Assembly (NCBI GenBank): GCA_910577255.1 | Contig: CAJTMH010000001.1 | Span: 496,001 to 560,000, forward strand | Origin: an uncultured Duncaniella sp. | Lineage (GTDB): Bacteria; Bacteroidota; Bacteroidia; Bacteroidales; Muribaculaceae | DNA length: 64,000 bases | Reading direction: 5' to 3' | In this document: in pieces, positions 8,259 to 17,292 of the stretch | How the letters are laid out: every line of letters starts with the position of its first letter | How positions within the stretch are numbered: position 1 is the stretch's first letter | Made by a program: the position numbers and the translations under genes | The notes under the pieces: generated by a model | The model's database searches: none | Told to the model about the DNA's origin: nothing | What the model saw: the letters and a program-made list of their open reading frames with translations, nothing else

Positions 8259-9547
8259 TACTTGACCGCAAAATAGCTCCCGAAGTCCATGACTTCGGAC
8301 ATCTCACCCTATCCCCTGTAACACACCACTTATTACCCAACGGAATAAGGCTTCATCTGATTTCAGGTGGTGACAACGAGGTGTCACGACTAACCATCGC
8401 ACTCCCCGGCGGAGAATATGAATCACCAATTCCCGGCATGAGCCAATGTGCCACATCATTACTTGTCGAAGGTACCACGTCAATGACCGGAGAGGAGATA
8501 GCTAACACCCTGGAGTATAACGGAGCATGGATTAATTCATCGGTATCCACCCACTACTCTTCAGTTTCGCTCTTTTGCCTTAATGAATGTTTTGACTCCC
8601 TGCTCCCCATAATCCTTGATATGATACTCCGTCCGACATTCCCGGAAGACGCGACATCACGATTGCTTCGACGCACCATTGCAAAAATAGAGGTCGAAAG
8701 AGAAAAGGTAACTTTTCATGCCGACGAAGCACTCAGGAAAATGGTCTATGGCGCTGACCACCCATTCGCAAAAACTGAGGATGTAAATAAAATCAAGGCT
8801 TTTACGCCGGCAATGCTTGCATCGTATCATTTCTCTCGCCTGGACCCTAAGGAGACCCACATATTCCTTTCCGGAAAACTATCTGACAAAATGATTGATT
8901 CCGTAAAGGAAACATTCGCCTCGATCCCAACCGATGTGCGTTTCCCCCTGGCAAGTGTCAAATTCCCGACAGAATATCATCCTGCGACAGCCCATATAAA
9001 ACGACCTGAGGCACTGCAGGCTGCTATAAAGATGATGATTCCGGCAATTGGCAGAAATCACCCTGACTTCGTGGCATTACGCTGTGCTGTCACAGCGTTA
9101 GGAGGCTATTTCGGCAGCAGATTGATGACAAACATCCGAGAGGATAAAGGATTGACCTACGGAATCAGCGCATCACTTCTTGGATATACTGACGAAAGCT
9201 TTATCTCTATCTCGACCCAAGCTGACAATAGTTACATACCAGTGGTCATCCGTGAAATAAAGTCAGAGATAGAGAAAATGAAAGATATCAACTCCTATAC
9301 CGAGGATGAAATCACCAGGTTACGCAGATTCATAACATCAAATCTTGCAGCTACTCTCGACACTCCCTTCACTCAGATGGATTTCTTCCAGACACACATA
9401 TATGTCGGGACTCCACCTGACTATTTCGAGACGCAGCAAGATGTGGCCGGTAAACTATCCGCAGAGATGCTTGCCCACATGGCACAGAAATACTTCAACC
9501 TAAATCAATTGTGTACAGCAATTGCAGGAAACGAGGCTGCCCTCTGA
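8255..9547 (+). CDS. M16B-family peptidase-like protein lacking the zinc motif
   Basis: 430 residues with the two-lobe M16 fold. The C-terminal half has the family hallmark IREDKGLTYGISASLLGYTDESFISI, which carries the R/Y substrate-binding pair. At the position of the catalytic HxxEH the sequence reads GMSQCATSLLVEGTTSM, so the two His and the Glu are replaced by Gln, Thr and Ser. It should therefore be the non-catalytic subunit of a heterodimer, or a scaffold. Bacterial M16B proteins often work as such pairs, but no active partner is in the window. It is translationally coupled to the NlpC/P60 gene. Confidence 0.85.
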   Translation: MILDRKIAPEVHDFGHLTLSPVTHHLLPNGIRLHLISGGDNEVSRLTIALPGGEYESPIPGMSQCATSLLVEGTTSMTGEEIANTLEYNGAWINSSVSTHYSSVSLFCLNECFDSLLPIILDMILRPTFPEDATSRLLRRTIAKIEVEREKVTFHADEALRKMVYGADHPFAKTEDVNKIKAFTPAMLASYHFSRLDPKETHIFLSGKLSDKMIDSVKETFASIPTDVRFPLASVKFPTEYHPATAHIKRPEALQAAIKMMIPAIGRNHPDFVALRCAVTALGGYFGSRLMTNIREDKGLTYGISASLLGYTDESFISISTQADNSYIPVVIREIKSEIEKMKDINSYTEDEITRLRRFITSNLAATLDTPFTQMDFFQTHIYVGTPPDYFETQQDVAGKLSAEMLAHMAQKYFNLNQLCTAIAGNEAAL

Positions 9548-9625
9548 TTCTTTTATGTCCATGTAATATATAAGTCGCCATATAAAAAACAGAGAGCGCA
9601 GACACTATAATTTCCGACAATTTTG

Positions 9626-9633
9626 TAACTTTG
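9626..9633 (+). promoter_or_regulatory. -7 promoter element of the glycosyltransferase operon
   Basis: TAACTTTG matches TAnnTTTG, 19 bases before the ATG at 9653. Confidence 0.55.
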
Positions 9634-9652
9634 TACTCTAAATGCAAAGAAA

Positions 9653-10831
9653 ATGTTTGAAATAGAGATAACCCCTACCCTTATAGTTCTATTTTCGGTC
9701 CTCATATTTTGTTTTCTGTATCTTATAATCGGCTTCCGCCACTATGTCGCATCAGTGGCCCGGAGAGTCACGGAAGACAGTGATGAGAACCTTCCCGAGA
9801 CACCTGAATCTTATCCGGCCGTGTCGGTGATAGTGTATTCGGAAGATGATGCAGCAAATCTGGAGCTGCTGCTTCCGCAGATTCTTGATCAGGACTATCC
9901 GTCGCCGATGGAAGTAATAGTGGTGAACGACGGAGCTATCGGAGCGACTAAAGATGTGATAGCCCGACTCGAACAACGCTACTCCAATCTATACATGACA
10001 TTTACTCCCATGGAGTCGCGTTCATTATCACGCAAAAAACTCGCCGTGACCCTTGGCATCAAAGCAGCCCGCTATGAAACTGTGATGCTGACGATGGGTA
10101 ATTGCCGCATCAGCTCTCCGTTGTGGCTACGCTCCATGATGCGTCATTTTGCACAAGGCAAGGAGGTAGTGATTGGATATGGCGCGCCATGTCCTGCTGA
10201 CGATGCTCCTGACAACTGGAAACGTCTGCGAGCATTCGACACTATTTGGAATGCAACGGAATACCTGTCATGGGCTATTGCCGGACGTCCTTACCGAGGC
10301 AACTGTAATAACCTTGCCTATCGCCGCAGTTTGTTTTTCAAGAATAAAGGCTTTTCTCGTTCATTGCACTTGAAATTTGGTGATGATGACATTTTCGTCA
10401 ATGAAGTAAGTACCGGACGTAACACTGCTGTGGAATTGTCAGAAGCATCAATCGTAGAGACAATCGAACAGAATCCTCAGGTAGCCCACAAGCATCTGAA
10501 ACTGCGTTACGACTATACGGCCAAGTCACTTAAGACGTGGGCCCGAGTGTTCTTTGGAAGTTGCTCACTGGTATGGTGGATGACAATAGGCTGTGCCGTT
10601 GCTCTATCTATAATCGGATGGCCATCACTTGTTCCCATGATTGCATCAATCGTCGTGCTTCTGTTGCAGTGTATAATCCTGATGATATCATGGCGAAAAA
10701 CATCTAAGGCCCTCCACTCGCGTAGCATTCTGCTCACATTCCCATGGTTCATGTCCTACCATCCAATCTATAATTTCTATTACAGAATCAAAGGATTTGT
10801 AAAACGAGGCCAAAACATGACGTGGGGATAA
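9653..10831 (+). CDS. Family 2 glycosyltransferase, membrane bound
   Basis: 392 residues. One membrane helix lies at about 8-27, then a GT-A domain with the opening strand AVSVIVYSEDDAANLELLLPQIL, the nucleotide-binding VIVVNDGAIGATKDVI segment and an acidic GDDDIFVNEV motif near residue 243 at the metal/acceptor site. Two more helices follow at about 300-345. The layout is that of inner-membrane GT2 enzymes working on lipid carriers or glycans; the sugar cannot be told. It begins a tightly packed plus-strand group with folB (1-base gap), the CobW-type gene and the ABC-F gene. Confidence 0.88.
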   Translation: MFEIEITPTLIVLFSVLIFCFLYLIIGFRHYVASVARRVTEDSDENLPETPESYPAVSVIVYSEDDAANLELLLPQILDQDYPSPMEVIVVNDGAIGATKDVIARLEQRYSNLYMTFTPMESRSLSRKKLAVTLGIKAARYETVMLTMGNCRISSPLWLRSMMRHFAQGKEVVIGYGAPCPADDAPDNWKRLRAFDTIWNATEYLSWAIAGRPYRGNCNNLAYRRSLFFKNKGFSRSLHLKFGDDDIFVNEVSTGRNTAVELSEASIVETIEQNPQVAHKHLKLRYDYTAKSLKTWARVFFGSCSLVWWMTIGCAVALSIIGWPSLVPMIASIVVLLLQCIILMISWRKTSKALHSRSILLTFPWFMSYHPIYNFYYRIKGFVKRGQNMTWG

Positions 10832-10832
10832 A

Positions 10833-11186
10833 ATGGACGGAACTATTGAAATAAACGGTCTGCGCATTTTTGCACGTCATGGAGTCATGGAACAGGAACG
10901 TGCGGTGGGAAATATGTTTGAAGTCACAGTCCACTTGCGCTATCCGATGGATGCTGCCCTTTGTCACGACTCTCTTGACGGTACTTTAAATTATGCCGAA
11001 GGAGTCGCTCTCATAAAGGAGGAAATGGACAAACCGTCAGCCCTTCTGGAGCATGTGGTATATCGCATAAAAAAGTCATTCGAAACACACTATCCACTCA
11101 TAAAAGGTGGGAGCATCCGTTTGGCAAAACTGACGCCTCCTATTTCATGCGAACTCGACAGCGTTGCTGTAAAAATAGAATGGTAA
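10833..11186 (+). CDS. folB: Dihydroneopterin aldolase
   Basis: 117 residues, the standard FolB length. Family motifs are visible: IEINGLRIFARHGVMEQER (with the Glu that binds the pterin), LNYAEGVALIKEEM and LLEHVVYRIKKSF, followed by the KLTPPISCELDSVAVKIEW end with the conserved Lys and Pro. It converts 7,8-dihydroneopterin to 6-hydroxymethyl-dihydropterin and glycolaldehyde in folate synthesis. The start codon lies one base after the glycosyltransferase stop. Confidence 0.95.
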   Translation: MDGTIEINGLRIFARHGVMEQERAVGNMFEVTVHLRYPMDAALCHDSLDGTLNYAEGVALIKEEMDKPSALLEHVVYRIKKSFETHYPLIKGGSIRLAKLTPPISCELDSVAVKIEW

Positions 11187-11234
11187 CGCATCACCAACAC
11201 TAAATCAAAAAAAACAAGAAAACGACATATAATC

Positions 11235-12518
11235 ATGACACCAATATTACTCCTGACCGGCTATCTCGGAAGCGGGAAAACAACATTAGTAAACCATATC
11301 CTCACTAACGAACGAGGCATAAAATTTGCCGTCATAGTGAATGACATCGGTGAAGTCAACATCGATGCCGAACTCATACAGCGCGGTGGTGTCGTTGACA
11401 CCAAGGATGATTCATTGATGGCTCTGCAGAATGGATGTATCTGCTGCACACTTAAGATGGATCTGGTAAAACAGATTGAGGACATAATGGCAATGGACCG
11501 CTTTGACTATATCGTAATCGAAGCGAGCGGCATCTGTGAACCTGCTCCAATAGCACAGACAATCTGTTCTATCCCGCAGATGGGAGCAGGATTCGTACAA
11601 TACGGAACTCCGAAACTCGATTGCATAGTCACAGTTGTCGATGCTCTGCGCCTTCAGGATGAATTTGCATGTGGCGAGCGCCTAAACAAAGAGAATATCG
11701 ATGAAGAGGATATCGAAAACCTTATCATACAACAGATTGAGTTCTGTAACATAATCCTTCTGAATAAGATATCGGAAATAAGCGAAGACGAACGTAAACG
11801 CATCAAGACAATCATTCGCGCTCTTCAACCTAAAGCAGAGATTATTGAATGTGATTATGCCGATGTTGATATCACACGCCTCATAAACACCAATCTTTTT
11901 AATTTTAATGATGTTGCCACTTCTGCAGCATGGATCCAGGAAATAGAAAAGCCTCTTGACGAATTGGAGGAGGATCACCATCACCATGGACATCACGATG
12001 AGGATGAAGAAGACACACATCATCATCATGAACATGACCACCATGAGCATGGACATGAGCACCATGGGCATGAGCACCATCATGAACATGGAGAAGAATG
12101 CACATGCGGATGCCACCATCACCACCACCACGGAGAGGGAGAAGCAGAGGAATACGGAATCGGCACATTCGTTTATTTCAGTCGTCCTGGATTCGATTTG
12201 AACAAGTTCGACCATTTTGCTGCCAGGAATTGGCCTAAAAGCATTATCCGAGCAAAAGGTATTTGCTATTTCGGTAATAATCCTGACATGTCATATCTGT
12301 TCGAATCAGCCGGGAAACAAAAACAACTCCGTGAAGCTGGCATGTGGTTCGCAACAGCTCCCGAAGAAGAATTTCAGGAACTTGTAAAAAACGATCCCGG
12401 CATATTGCGTGACTGGGACGAAGACTACGGTGACCGCATGATAAAAATAGTGTTCATCGGTCAAAATCTTGACCGTAAGGCTATAACAGAGGCTCTGGAC
12501 GCATGTCTTGACTTATAA
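11235..12518 (+). CDS. CobW/COG0523 P-loop GTPase with a histidine-rich metal-binding insert
   Basis: 427 residues. Walker A GYLGSGKTT at 9-17, NDIGEVNID near 36-44, the diagnostic CxCC metal site (Cys68, Cys70, Cys71 in NGCICC), EASGICEPAPI and the guanine-specificity-like NKISE are all present. The CobW C-terminal domain follows (FVYFSRPGFDLNKF). Between the two domains, at about 248-300, is a tract with about 28 His, many Asp/Glu and a CTCGC cluster. COG0523 GTPases are metallochaperones, the best studied of which deliver zinc; the tract suggests storage or capture of zinc, nickel or cobalt. No Zur-type operator was recognised upstream. Confidence 0.92.
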   Translation: MTPILLLTGYLGSGKTTLVNHILTNERGIKFAVIVNDIGEVNIDAELIQRGGVVDTKDDSLMALQNGCICCTLKMDLVKQIEDIMAMDRFDYIVIEASGICEPAPIAQTICSIPQMGAGFVQYGTPKLDCIVTVVDALRLQDEFACGERLNKENIDEEDIENLIIQQIEFCNIILLNKISEISEDERKRIKTIIRALQPKAEIIECDYADVDITRLINTNLFNFNDVATSAAWIQEIEKPLDELEEDHHHHGHHDEDEEDTHHHHEHDHHEHGHEHHGHEHHHEHGEECTCGCHHHHHHGEGEAEEYGIGTFVYFSRPGFDLNKFDHFAARNWPKSIIRAKGICYFGNNPDMSYLFESAGKQKQLREAGMWFATAPEEEFQELVKNDPGILRDWDEDYGDRMIKIVFIGQNLDRKAITEALDACLDL

Positions 12519-12530
12519 ACACTCCAAGCT

Positions 12531-14330
12531 ATGAAACCATATCTTCAGGTAGAGGAACTTACAAAAAGTTACGGCGACCGCCTGCTATTTGATTCCATCA
12601 CTTTTGGCGTAAACGAAGGTGACAAGATTGGTGTCATAGCTAAAAATGGCACCGGAAAATCAACTTTACTCAGGCTTTTGGCTGAGATAGAATCGCCTGA
12701 CAGCGGTAAGATAACTTTCCGCAACGGATTGCGGGTAGGATTTCTCGAACAATCCCCTCTATTCACACAAGGTGATACCCTCATGGAAAACCTTTTGGCC
12801 GTCATACCTGAAAATGATCATGACGAATGGAGCCACGAGGATAAAGTAAAGCAGATGTTGTCACAGCTTGGTATCGATGACGCATATCAATCTGTAGCCC
12901 ATCTATCCGGCGGACAAATCAAACGTGCTGCACTTGCCAGAGTGCTCCTTGGCAACCCGGATCTTCTGATTCTCGATGAGCCAACCAACCACCTTGACCT
13001 TGCCGTGGTGGAGTGGCTTGAGAATTACCTTACTCGCCAACGTGTCACACTCCTGATGGTGACTCATGACCGGTACTTTCTCGACCGTGTATGCAATAAG
13101 ATAATTGAAATAGACCAACGACAAATATTCACTTACGAGGGTAATTTCGACTATTACCTGCGTCGGCGTGCTGAACGAATCGAAGCCCTGACCGGAGAGT
13201 TGGCCAAGGTAAAGAACACTTTGCGGAAGGAACAGGAGTGGATGAGACGGCAACCTCAAGCCCGTGCCGGGAAAGCCCGCTACCGCATTAATGCGTTCTA
13301 CGACCTTAAGGAAAAAGCGAGAGCAAGGTATGATGAAAAAAACATCGACCCTTCGGAAGTAAAATCTTCCTATATCGGCTCGAAAATATTTGAAGCGGAA
13401 GGAATATCTAAACGCTTTGGCGAAAAGATTATCCTCGATGATTTCACATATACCTTTGCCAGATATGAAAAAGTCGGCATAGTGGGCGGTAACGGTGTCG
13501 GTAAATCGACGTTTGTCAAAATGCTCCAAGGGCTCGTGCCGCAGGACAGTGGAGAATGGAATGTAGGTGAAACTGTTAGGTTCGGTTATTTCTCCCAGGA
13601 AGGTCTGCAACTACCGGATGGGAAAAAAGTAATTGACGCAATCACTGACATCACCGAGGATGTAGTGGTCAATGGTACCACGCATTATACACCCATGCAG
13701 TTCTTGACTCGGTTTCTGTTTTCACCCGCTGACCAACAGAAATATATCTCTACCTTAAGCGGAGGTGAAATGCGTCGTCTGAATCTTGCGGCTGTACTCA
13801 TCACCCAACCAAATTTTCTCATCCTCGACGAGCCTACGAATGATCTTGACATAATGACACTTGGAATACTGGAAGAATACTTACAGAATTTCAAGGGATG
13901 TGTCATAGTGATTTCCCATGACCGTTTTTTCCTTGATTCCATCGTCGATCATCTTTTTGTAATGGAAGGCAACGGTGTGATTAAAGATTTCCCAGGGAAT
14001 TATACTGATTACCGAAATTACCTCAAGGAACAGAAAGCAGCCGAACAGAAAGCCGTCCAACAAGCTCAAAACAGCCAGCGAAACGAACCACAGACTCAAA
14101 AGGATTCGCAACCGAAGCGTGTGAAAATGACCTTCAAAGAGAGGAAAGAATTTGAAGTTCTTACTGAAGAAATTGAAAGTCTCACGGCCGAAAAGACAAC
14201 TCTTGAAGCCATCTTCAATTCAGGTGCGGAAATCTCGGATATCGCTGAAAAAGCTGAACGCTATAGTCAATTGAAGGATATACTTGACGAAAAAGAACTC
14301 AGATGGCTTGAACTTTCAGAAAAAGCCTAA
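12531..14330 (+). CDS. uup: ABC-F family ATPase, Uup-like
   Basis: 599 residues with two ABC cassettes and no membrane segment. Cassette 1 has Walker A AKNGTGKST, the signature LSGGQIKRAALARVLL and Walker B LLILDEPTNHLDL. Cassette 2 has GGNGVGKST, LSGGEMRRLNLAAVL and FLILDEPTNDLDI. The inter-cassette arm (LRKEQEWMRRQPQARAGKARYRI) and a C-terminal coiled coil of about 80 residues preceded by QPKRVKMTFKERKEFE match Uup rather than EttA. ABC-F proteins act on the ribosome E site; Uup also affects transposon excision and ribosome assembly. It lies 12 bases after the CobW-type gene. Confidence 0.9.
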   Translation: MKPYLQVEELTKSYGDRLLFDSITFGVNEGDKIGVIAKNGTGKSTLLRLLAEIESPDSGKITFRNGLRVGFLEQSPLFTQGDTLMENLLAVIPENDHDEWSHEDKVKQMLSQLGIDDAYQSVAHLSGGQIKRAALARVLLGNPDLLILDEPTNHLDLAVVEWLENYLTRQRVTLLMVTHDRYFLDRVCNKIIEIDQRQIFTYEGNFDYYLRRRAERIEALTGELAKVKNTLRKEQEWMRRQPQARAGKARYRINAFYDLKEKARARYDEKNIDPSEVKSSYIGSKIFEAEGISKRFGEKIILDDFTYTFARYEKVGIVGGNGVGKSTFVKMLQGLVPQDSGEWNVGETVRFGYFSQEGLQLPDGKKVIDAITDITEDVVVNGTTHYTPMQFLTRFLFSPADQQKYISTLSGGEMRRLNLAAVLITQPNFLILDEPTNDLDIMTLGILEEYLQNFKGCVIVISHDRFFLDSIVDHLFVMEGNGVIKDFPGNYTDYRNYLKEQKAAEQKAVQQAQNSQRNEPQTQKDSQPKRVKMTFKERKEFEVLTEEIESLTAEKTTLEAIFNSGAEISDIAEKAERYSQLKDILDEKELRWLELSEKA

Positions 14331-14336
14331 CTATAA

Positions 14337-14609
14337 TTAAGGGTTATACAGATCAGGATTAAAAAAATCGGCCACATCCCTGGCTTGCTCTAAAGCAAAC
14401 GCAGCAGGAGAGTGTGGATTTAGCTCTATGGCCATTGAATAATCATTGGCAGCACCGGTGCGGTCGCCTATGCGCCATTTTAATTTTCCTCGCTGAAAAT
14501 ACAAGTTGTCTTCATCAGGGGACTGCGCGATCGATTCAGTCAACACTCCGATTGCCTCATGAAATCTACCTGATGAAATTAATTCACCTATTTTTTGGCT
14601 ATTCTCCAT
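14337..14609 (-). CDS. Small tetratricopeptide repeat protein
   Basis: 90 residues starting MENSQKIGELISSGRF, with about two TPR motifs (AIGVLTESIAQSPDEDNLYFQRGKLKWRIGDRTGAANDYSMAIELNP). I chose the ATG at 14609 because the more upstream in-frame start at 14675 lies inside the -7 promoter element. No signal peptide is present, so the protein is cytosolic; its partner is unknown. The 3' end faces the ABC-F gene with only six bases between the stops. Confidence 0.75.
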   Translation of the reverse strand: MENSQKIGELISSGRFHEAIGVLTESIAQSPDEDNLYFQRGKLKWRIGDRTGAANDYSMAIELNPHSPAAFALEQARDVADFFNPDLYNP

Positions 14610-14672
14610 TAAATCATTACATTTGATGCGTATAAAACCAACGACAGTCAATAAATGTTGTGTTGTTATATG

Positions 14673-14680
14673 CAAATCTA
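14673..14680 (-). promoter_or_regulatory. -7 promoter element of the small TPR gene
   Basis: On the minus strand the sequence reads TAGATTTG, a match to TAnnTTTG, 64 bases before the chosen ATG at 14609. It rules out an earlier start codon at 14675. Confidence 0.55.
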
Positions 14681-14702
14681 CGCAAAACTATTTAAATAGC
14701 CA

Positions 14703-15965
14703 ATGATACGCCGATTTATATTGCTCCTTACCATAGCCACAAGTTTGATGGTAAATGCCACGGACCCCACCGCAACTAATTATTCAGGAGCACAGTGTGA
14801 AGGGTCGGCAATGCCCTATCCCACACCAGATATTGCACTTCTCGCCTATCCCGACTCGCTGACCCCCGTATTCATAAATCATGTGGGACGACATGGCGCA
14901 AGATTTCTCTCGTCATCAAAATACACCGCTTCGCTGCTGCGCACACTCCACAGGGCTGACAGCCTCAGGACAATAACTCCGGCAGGTAAGAAACTGATTA
15001 AACTATGTAATAACATCATAGCTAAAACCGGAGGACGATGGGGCGCACTCGATTCACTCGGCATGGCAGAACAAAGGGCTATAGCATCCCGGACATTTAT
15101 GCTGTACGGTAATCTGTTTGACAACAAAAAGATACACGCGATTTCATCGTATGTGCCACGATGCATCATGTCAATGGACGAGTTTACTCATCAGCTTTCG
15201 CGACTCAACAATAAGATTGAAATATACACATCGTCAGGGCGGCAGAACTCATCCATAATGCGTCCATGGGATGAAGATAGGGAATATCAGGACTACATGA
15301 AAAGTGAAGCCTGGAAAGAGATTTATGAAAACCGGATAGATGAAGTGACACCTCTATCGGTAGCTAAAAAAATCGTTGGTGAGAAATATCCGCTCACCAC
15401 TGAGGAGAGCCGAGATATCGCCATAAACATATATAAGGTAGTGTCAGGTTGTTCGGCAATGTCAATCAATGCAGATTGGAGCCAATATTTCTCCAAAGAG
15501 GAATACAATGCCCTCTGGTCAATCCAAAACCTGCATCATTACCTCACTCATTCAGCGTCCACATTATCGTCATCGGCCCCGGAATTGGCCAGCAATCTGT
15601 TGCTCAATCTCATCTCCACAACGGATGAAGCCGTCAAGGGGAATAATCAATATTCCGTTGAACTGCGCTTCGGGCATGCAGAGACACTAATGCCTCTTTT
15701 CGCGCTTATGCACCTTCCCGGTTGTTATTATATGACCAACTATTTTGACACCGTTGGATTACACTGGAGGGATTTCTATGTGGTGCCAATGGCAGCTAAT
15801 ATGCAGATGGTGTTGTTCAAGTCCAATACCGGGCACTACTATGTCCGTGTAGAGCTAAACGAGGTCCCTGTGACATTAATTCCAGGACGCAGCACCATAT
15901 ATACGTCTTGGGAAGCGGCTAAAGAATATCTCACTCGTTGCCTTCCACTCTACATGCAACCTTAG
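14703..15965 (+). CDS. Histidine acid phosphatase, multiple inositol polyphosphate phosphatase (MINPP) type
   Basis: 420 residues with a cleavable signal peptide (MIRRFILLLTIATSLMVNA). The histidine phosphatase signature RHGAR is at 63-67 (NHVGRHGARFLSSSKY), with His64 the phosphate-accepting nucleophile. The proton-donor motif is HAE (about 325-327, RFGHAETLMPLFALM). HAE rather than HD marks the MINPP branch, which removes phosphate from phytate and other inositol phosphates; a homologue in Bacteroides thetaiotaomicron is a known phytase. The protein would be periplasmic or sent out in vesicles. It is divergent from the small TPR gene, with a very short intergenic region. Confidence 0.88.
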   Translation: MIRRFILLLTIATSLMVNATDPTATNYSGAQCEGSAMPYPTPDIALLAYPDSLTPVFINHVGRHGARFLSSSKYTASLLRTLHRADSLRTITPAGKKLIKLCNNIIAKTGGRWGALDSLGMAEQRAIASRTFMLYGNLFDNKKIHAISSYVPRCIMSMDEFTHQLSRLNNKIEIYTSSGRQNSSIMRPWDEDREYQDYMKSEAWKEIYENRIDEVTPLSVAKKIVGEKYPLTTEESRDIAINIYKVVSGCSAMSINADWSQYFSKEEYNALWSIQNLHHYLTHSASTLSSSAPELASNLLLNLISTTDEAVKGNNQYSVELRFGHAETLMPLFALMHLPGCYYMTNYFDTVGLHWRDFYVVPMAANMQMVLFKSNTGHYYVRVELNEVPVTLIPGRSTIYTSWEAAKEYLTRCLPLYMQP

Positions 15966-15968
15966 CGC

Positions 15969-16490
15969 TTACCAGTCATAGGCATCATCAAGCAACCACT
16001 CCCCTTTTGCTGAGAGAATCTGTGATATTAAATCGCGCGCCACTCCTTGGCCTCCTTTAACAGGTGATATATATGTGGCTATACCCTTAACCTCCACAGC
16101 TCCGTCAGCCGGTGTCACGCGCAACCCCACCTCCATCATAGCCTTTATGTCGGGGATGTCGTCACCGATAAAAGCAACTTCCTCCGGAGCCAAGCCATGT
16201 TTTTCCATCCAGGAGTGCAAGGTAGCCACTTTATGGCCACAATGGAAGTACACATCCTTAATCCCAAGAGATTTATACGCCGGCTCCATTGTCAAATCAC
16301 GAGCACCTGATATCACTGCCAGGTGTAGACCTCGCCGCAGAGCATATTGAATGGCATAGCCGTCCTTGACATTCGAATGGCGTTCGAGAGTGCCATCCTC
16401 CCTGACATTGACAGTTGATGGCGACAGGACACCATCCATGTCAAACACGACACCACGGATCATACTCAAATCATAATCAATACGGCTCAT
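15969..16490 (-). CDS. kdsC: KdsC-type HAD phosphatase (3-deoxy-D-manno-octulosonate 8-phosphate phosphatase)
   Basis: 173 residues, typical for the cap-less C0 HAD subfamily. The nucleophile motif is VVFDMDGVLS, the second motif is VISGAR, the Lys is in the GHKVATL region, and the last is FIGDDIPDIKAMMEVGLRV. It removes phosphate from KDO-8-phosphate in lipopolysaccharide inner-core synthesis and works as a tetramer. It is the last gene of a minus-strand group, 28 bases after the DUF2520 gene. It is convergent with the MINPP-type gene with only three bases between stops. Confidence 0.9.
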   Translation of the reverse strand: MSRIDYDLSMIRGVVFDMDGVLSPSTVNVREDGTLERHSNVKDGYAIQYALRRGLHLAVISGARDLTMEPAYKSLGIKDVYFHCGHKVATLHSWMEKHGLAPEEVAFIGDDIPDIKAMMEVGLRVTPADGAVEVKGIATYISPVKGGQGVARDLISQILSAKGEWLLDDAYDW

Positions 16491-16518
16491 TTGGCTTATA
16501 GTTTTTCAGTGCATGGAA

Positions 16519-17292
16519 TCACTTTTCGGGATGAAAGTGGGTATATATTTTTTCGGATAATGACGCATATACATCCTTATGGATACCGTCAAGAAGCCCG
16601 AGATGAGTAGCAAGGATATTTTTATCCCCTCGCACCGCGGGCCCGGTCTGGCCGGCTGCCGGAGAGTTTGCAAAAGCCTTCCGCATCGTCTCCTCAAGGA
16701 GTGGGCGCATCACGTCAAATGACAAGCCCTCTTTCTGTAATAATTCGCTCGCAAGTACCCACATATAATTAGTGAAATTGCAGCTGAACACAGCCGCGAT
16801 ATGCATGCGTCGACGCAACTCACTATCTGCATGATAGACATGAGCAAAAATTTGCTCTCCGATGCTTCGGATTTCACCCTCCACATCTGCATTACATCCT
16901 TCGATAAAAAGCGGCACCGCACTCATATCCAGAGTCACCCCCTTCGAAAATGTCTGCATCGGATAAAACACCCCATAACGAGATGTCAATTCTGATAACA
17001 CTTCCATACCCACAGATCCGGAAGTGTGAACCCACAGAGCATCATTTGGCGCCATCTGCTTCACAAAAGGAAGAATAGCATCGTCAGAAAGACTCACCAC
17101 ATATATGTCAGCGTCAGCGTAAATATCATCAATCCGATTTGTGGCAACGGCTCCTATTTTTTCGGCAAGAGCATTGGCATGGGCCAAAGTCCTGCTATAG
17201 ATCTGCGCCACACAGAATCCTGCGTCATTTATGGCCGGACCAATATGCGATGCTACATTTCCTGCCCCGATTATGACAGCTTTACGACACAT
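16519..17292 (-). CDS. Rossmann-fold DUF2520 oxidoreductase-like protein
   Basis: 257 residues from the ATG at 17292. The N-terminal NAD(P)-binding motif is AVIIGAGNVASHIGPAI. It continues with the ProC/6-PGDH-like core (VWVHTSGSVGMEVL, YGVFYPMQTFSKG) and the DUF2520 C-terminal helical domain (VFSCNFTNYMWVLASELL, GPAVRGDKNILATHLGLL). Such proteins resemble pyrroline-5-carboxylate and ketopantoate reductases, but no substrate is established. An in-frame GTG at 17298 would add two residues. The ATG is preferred because its A is the last base of the nitroreductase stop (TAATG), a coupled start. Confidence 0.88.
   Translation of the reverse strand: MCRKAVIIGAGNVASHIGPAINDAGFCVAQIYSRTLAHANALAEKIGAVATNRIDDIYADADIYVVSLSDDAILPFVKQMAPNDALWVHTSGSVGMEVLSELTSRYGVFYPMQTFSKGVTLDMSAVPLFIEGCNADVEGEIRSIGEQIFAHVYHADSELRRRMHIAAVFSCNFTNYMWVLASELLQKEGLSFDVMRPLLEETMRKAFANSPAAGQTGPAVRGDKNILATHLGLLDGIHKDVYASLSEKIYTHFHPEK

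Noticed and set aside
11682..12215. Long minus-strand frame opposite the CobW-type gene, rich in Met and Val
   Set aside because: It is the antisense reading of the His-rich tract (CAC/CAT codons read backwards as Val/Met) and of the GTPase gene; no signal or start context supports it.
12903..13610. 235-codon minus-strand frame
   Set aside because: Lies fully within the ABC-F gene, whose two cassettes are intact in the plus frame; composition is not protein-like.
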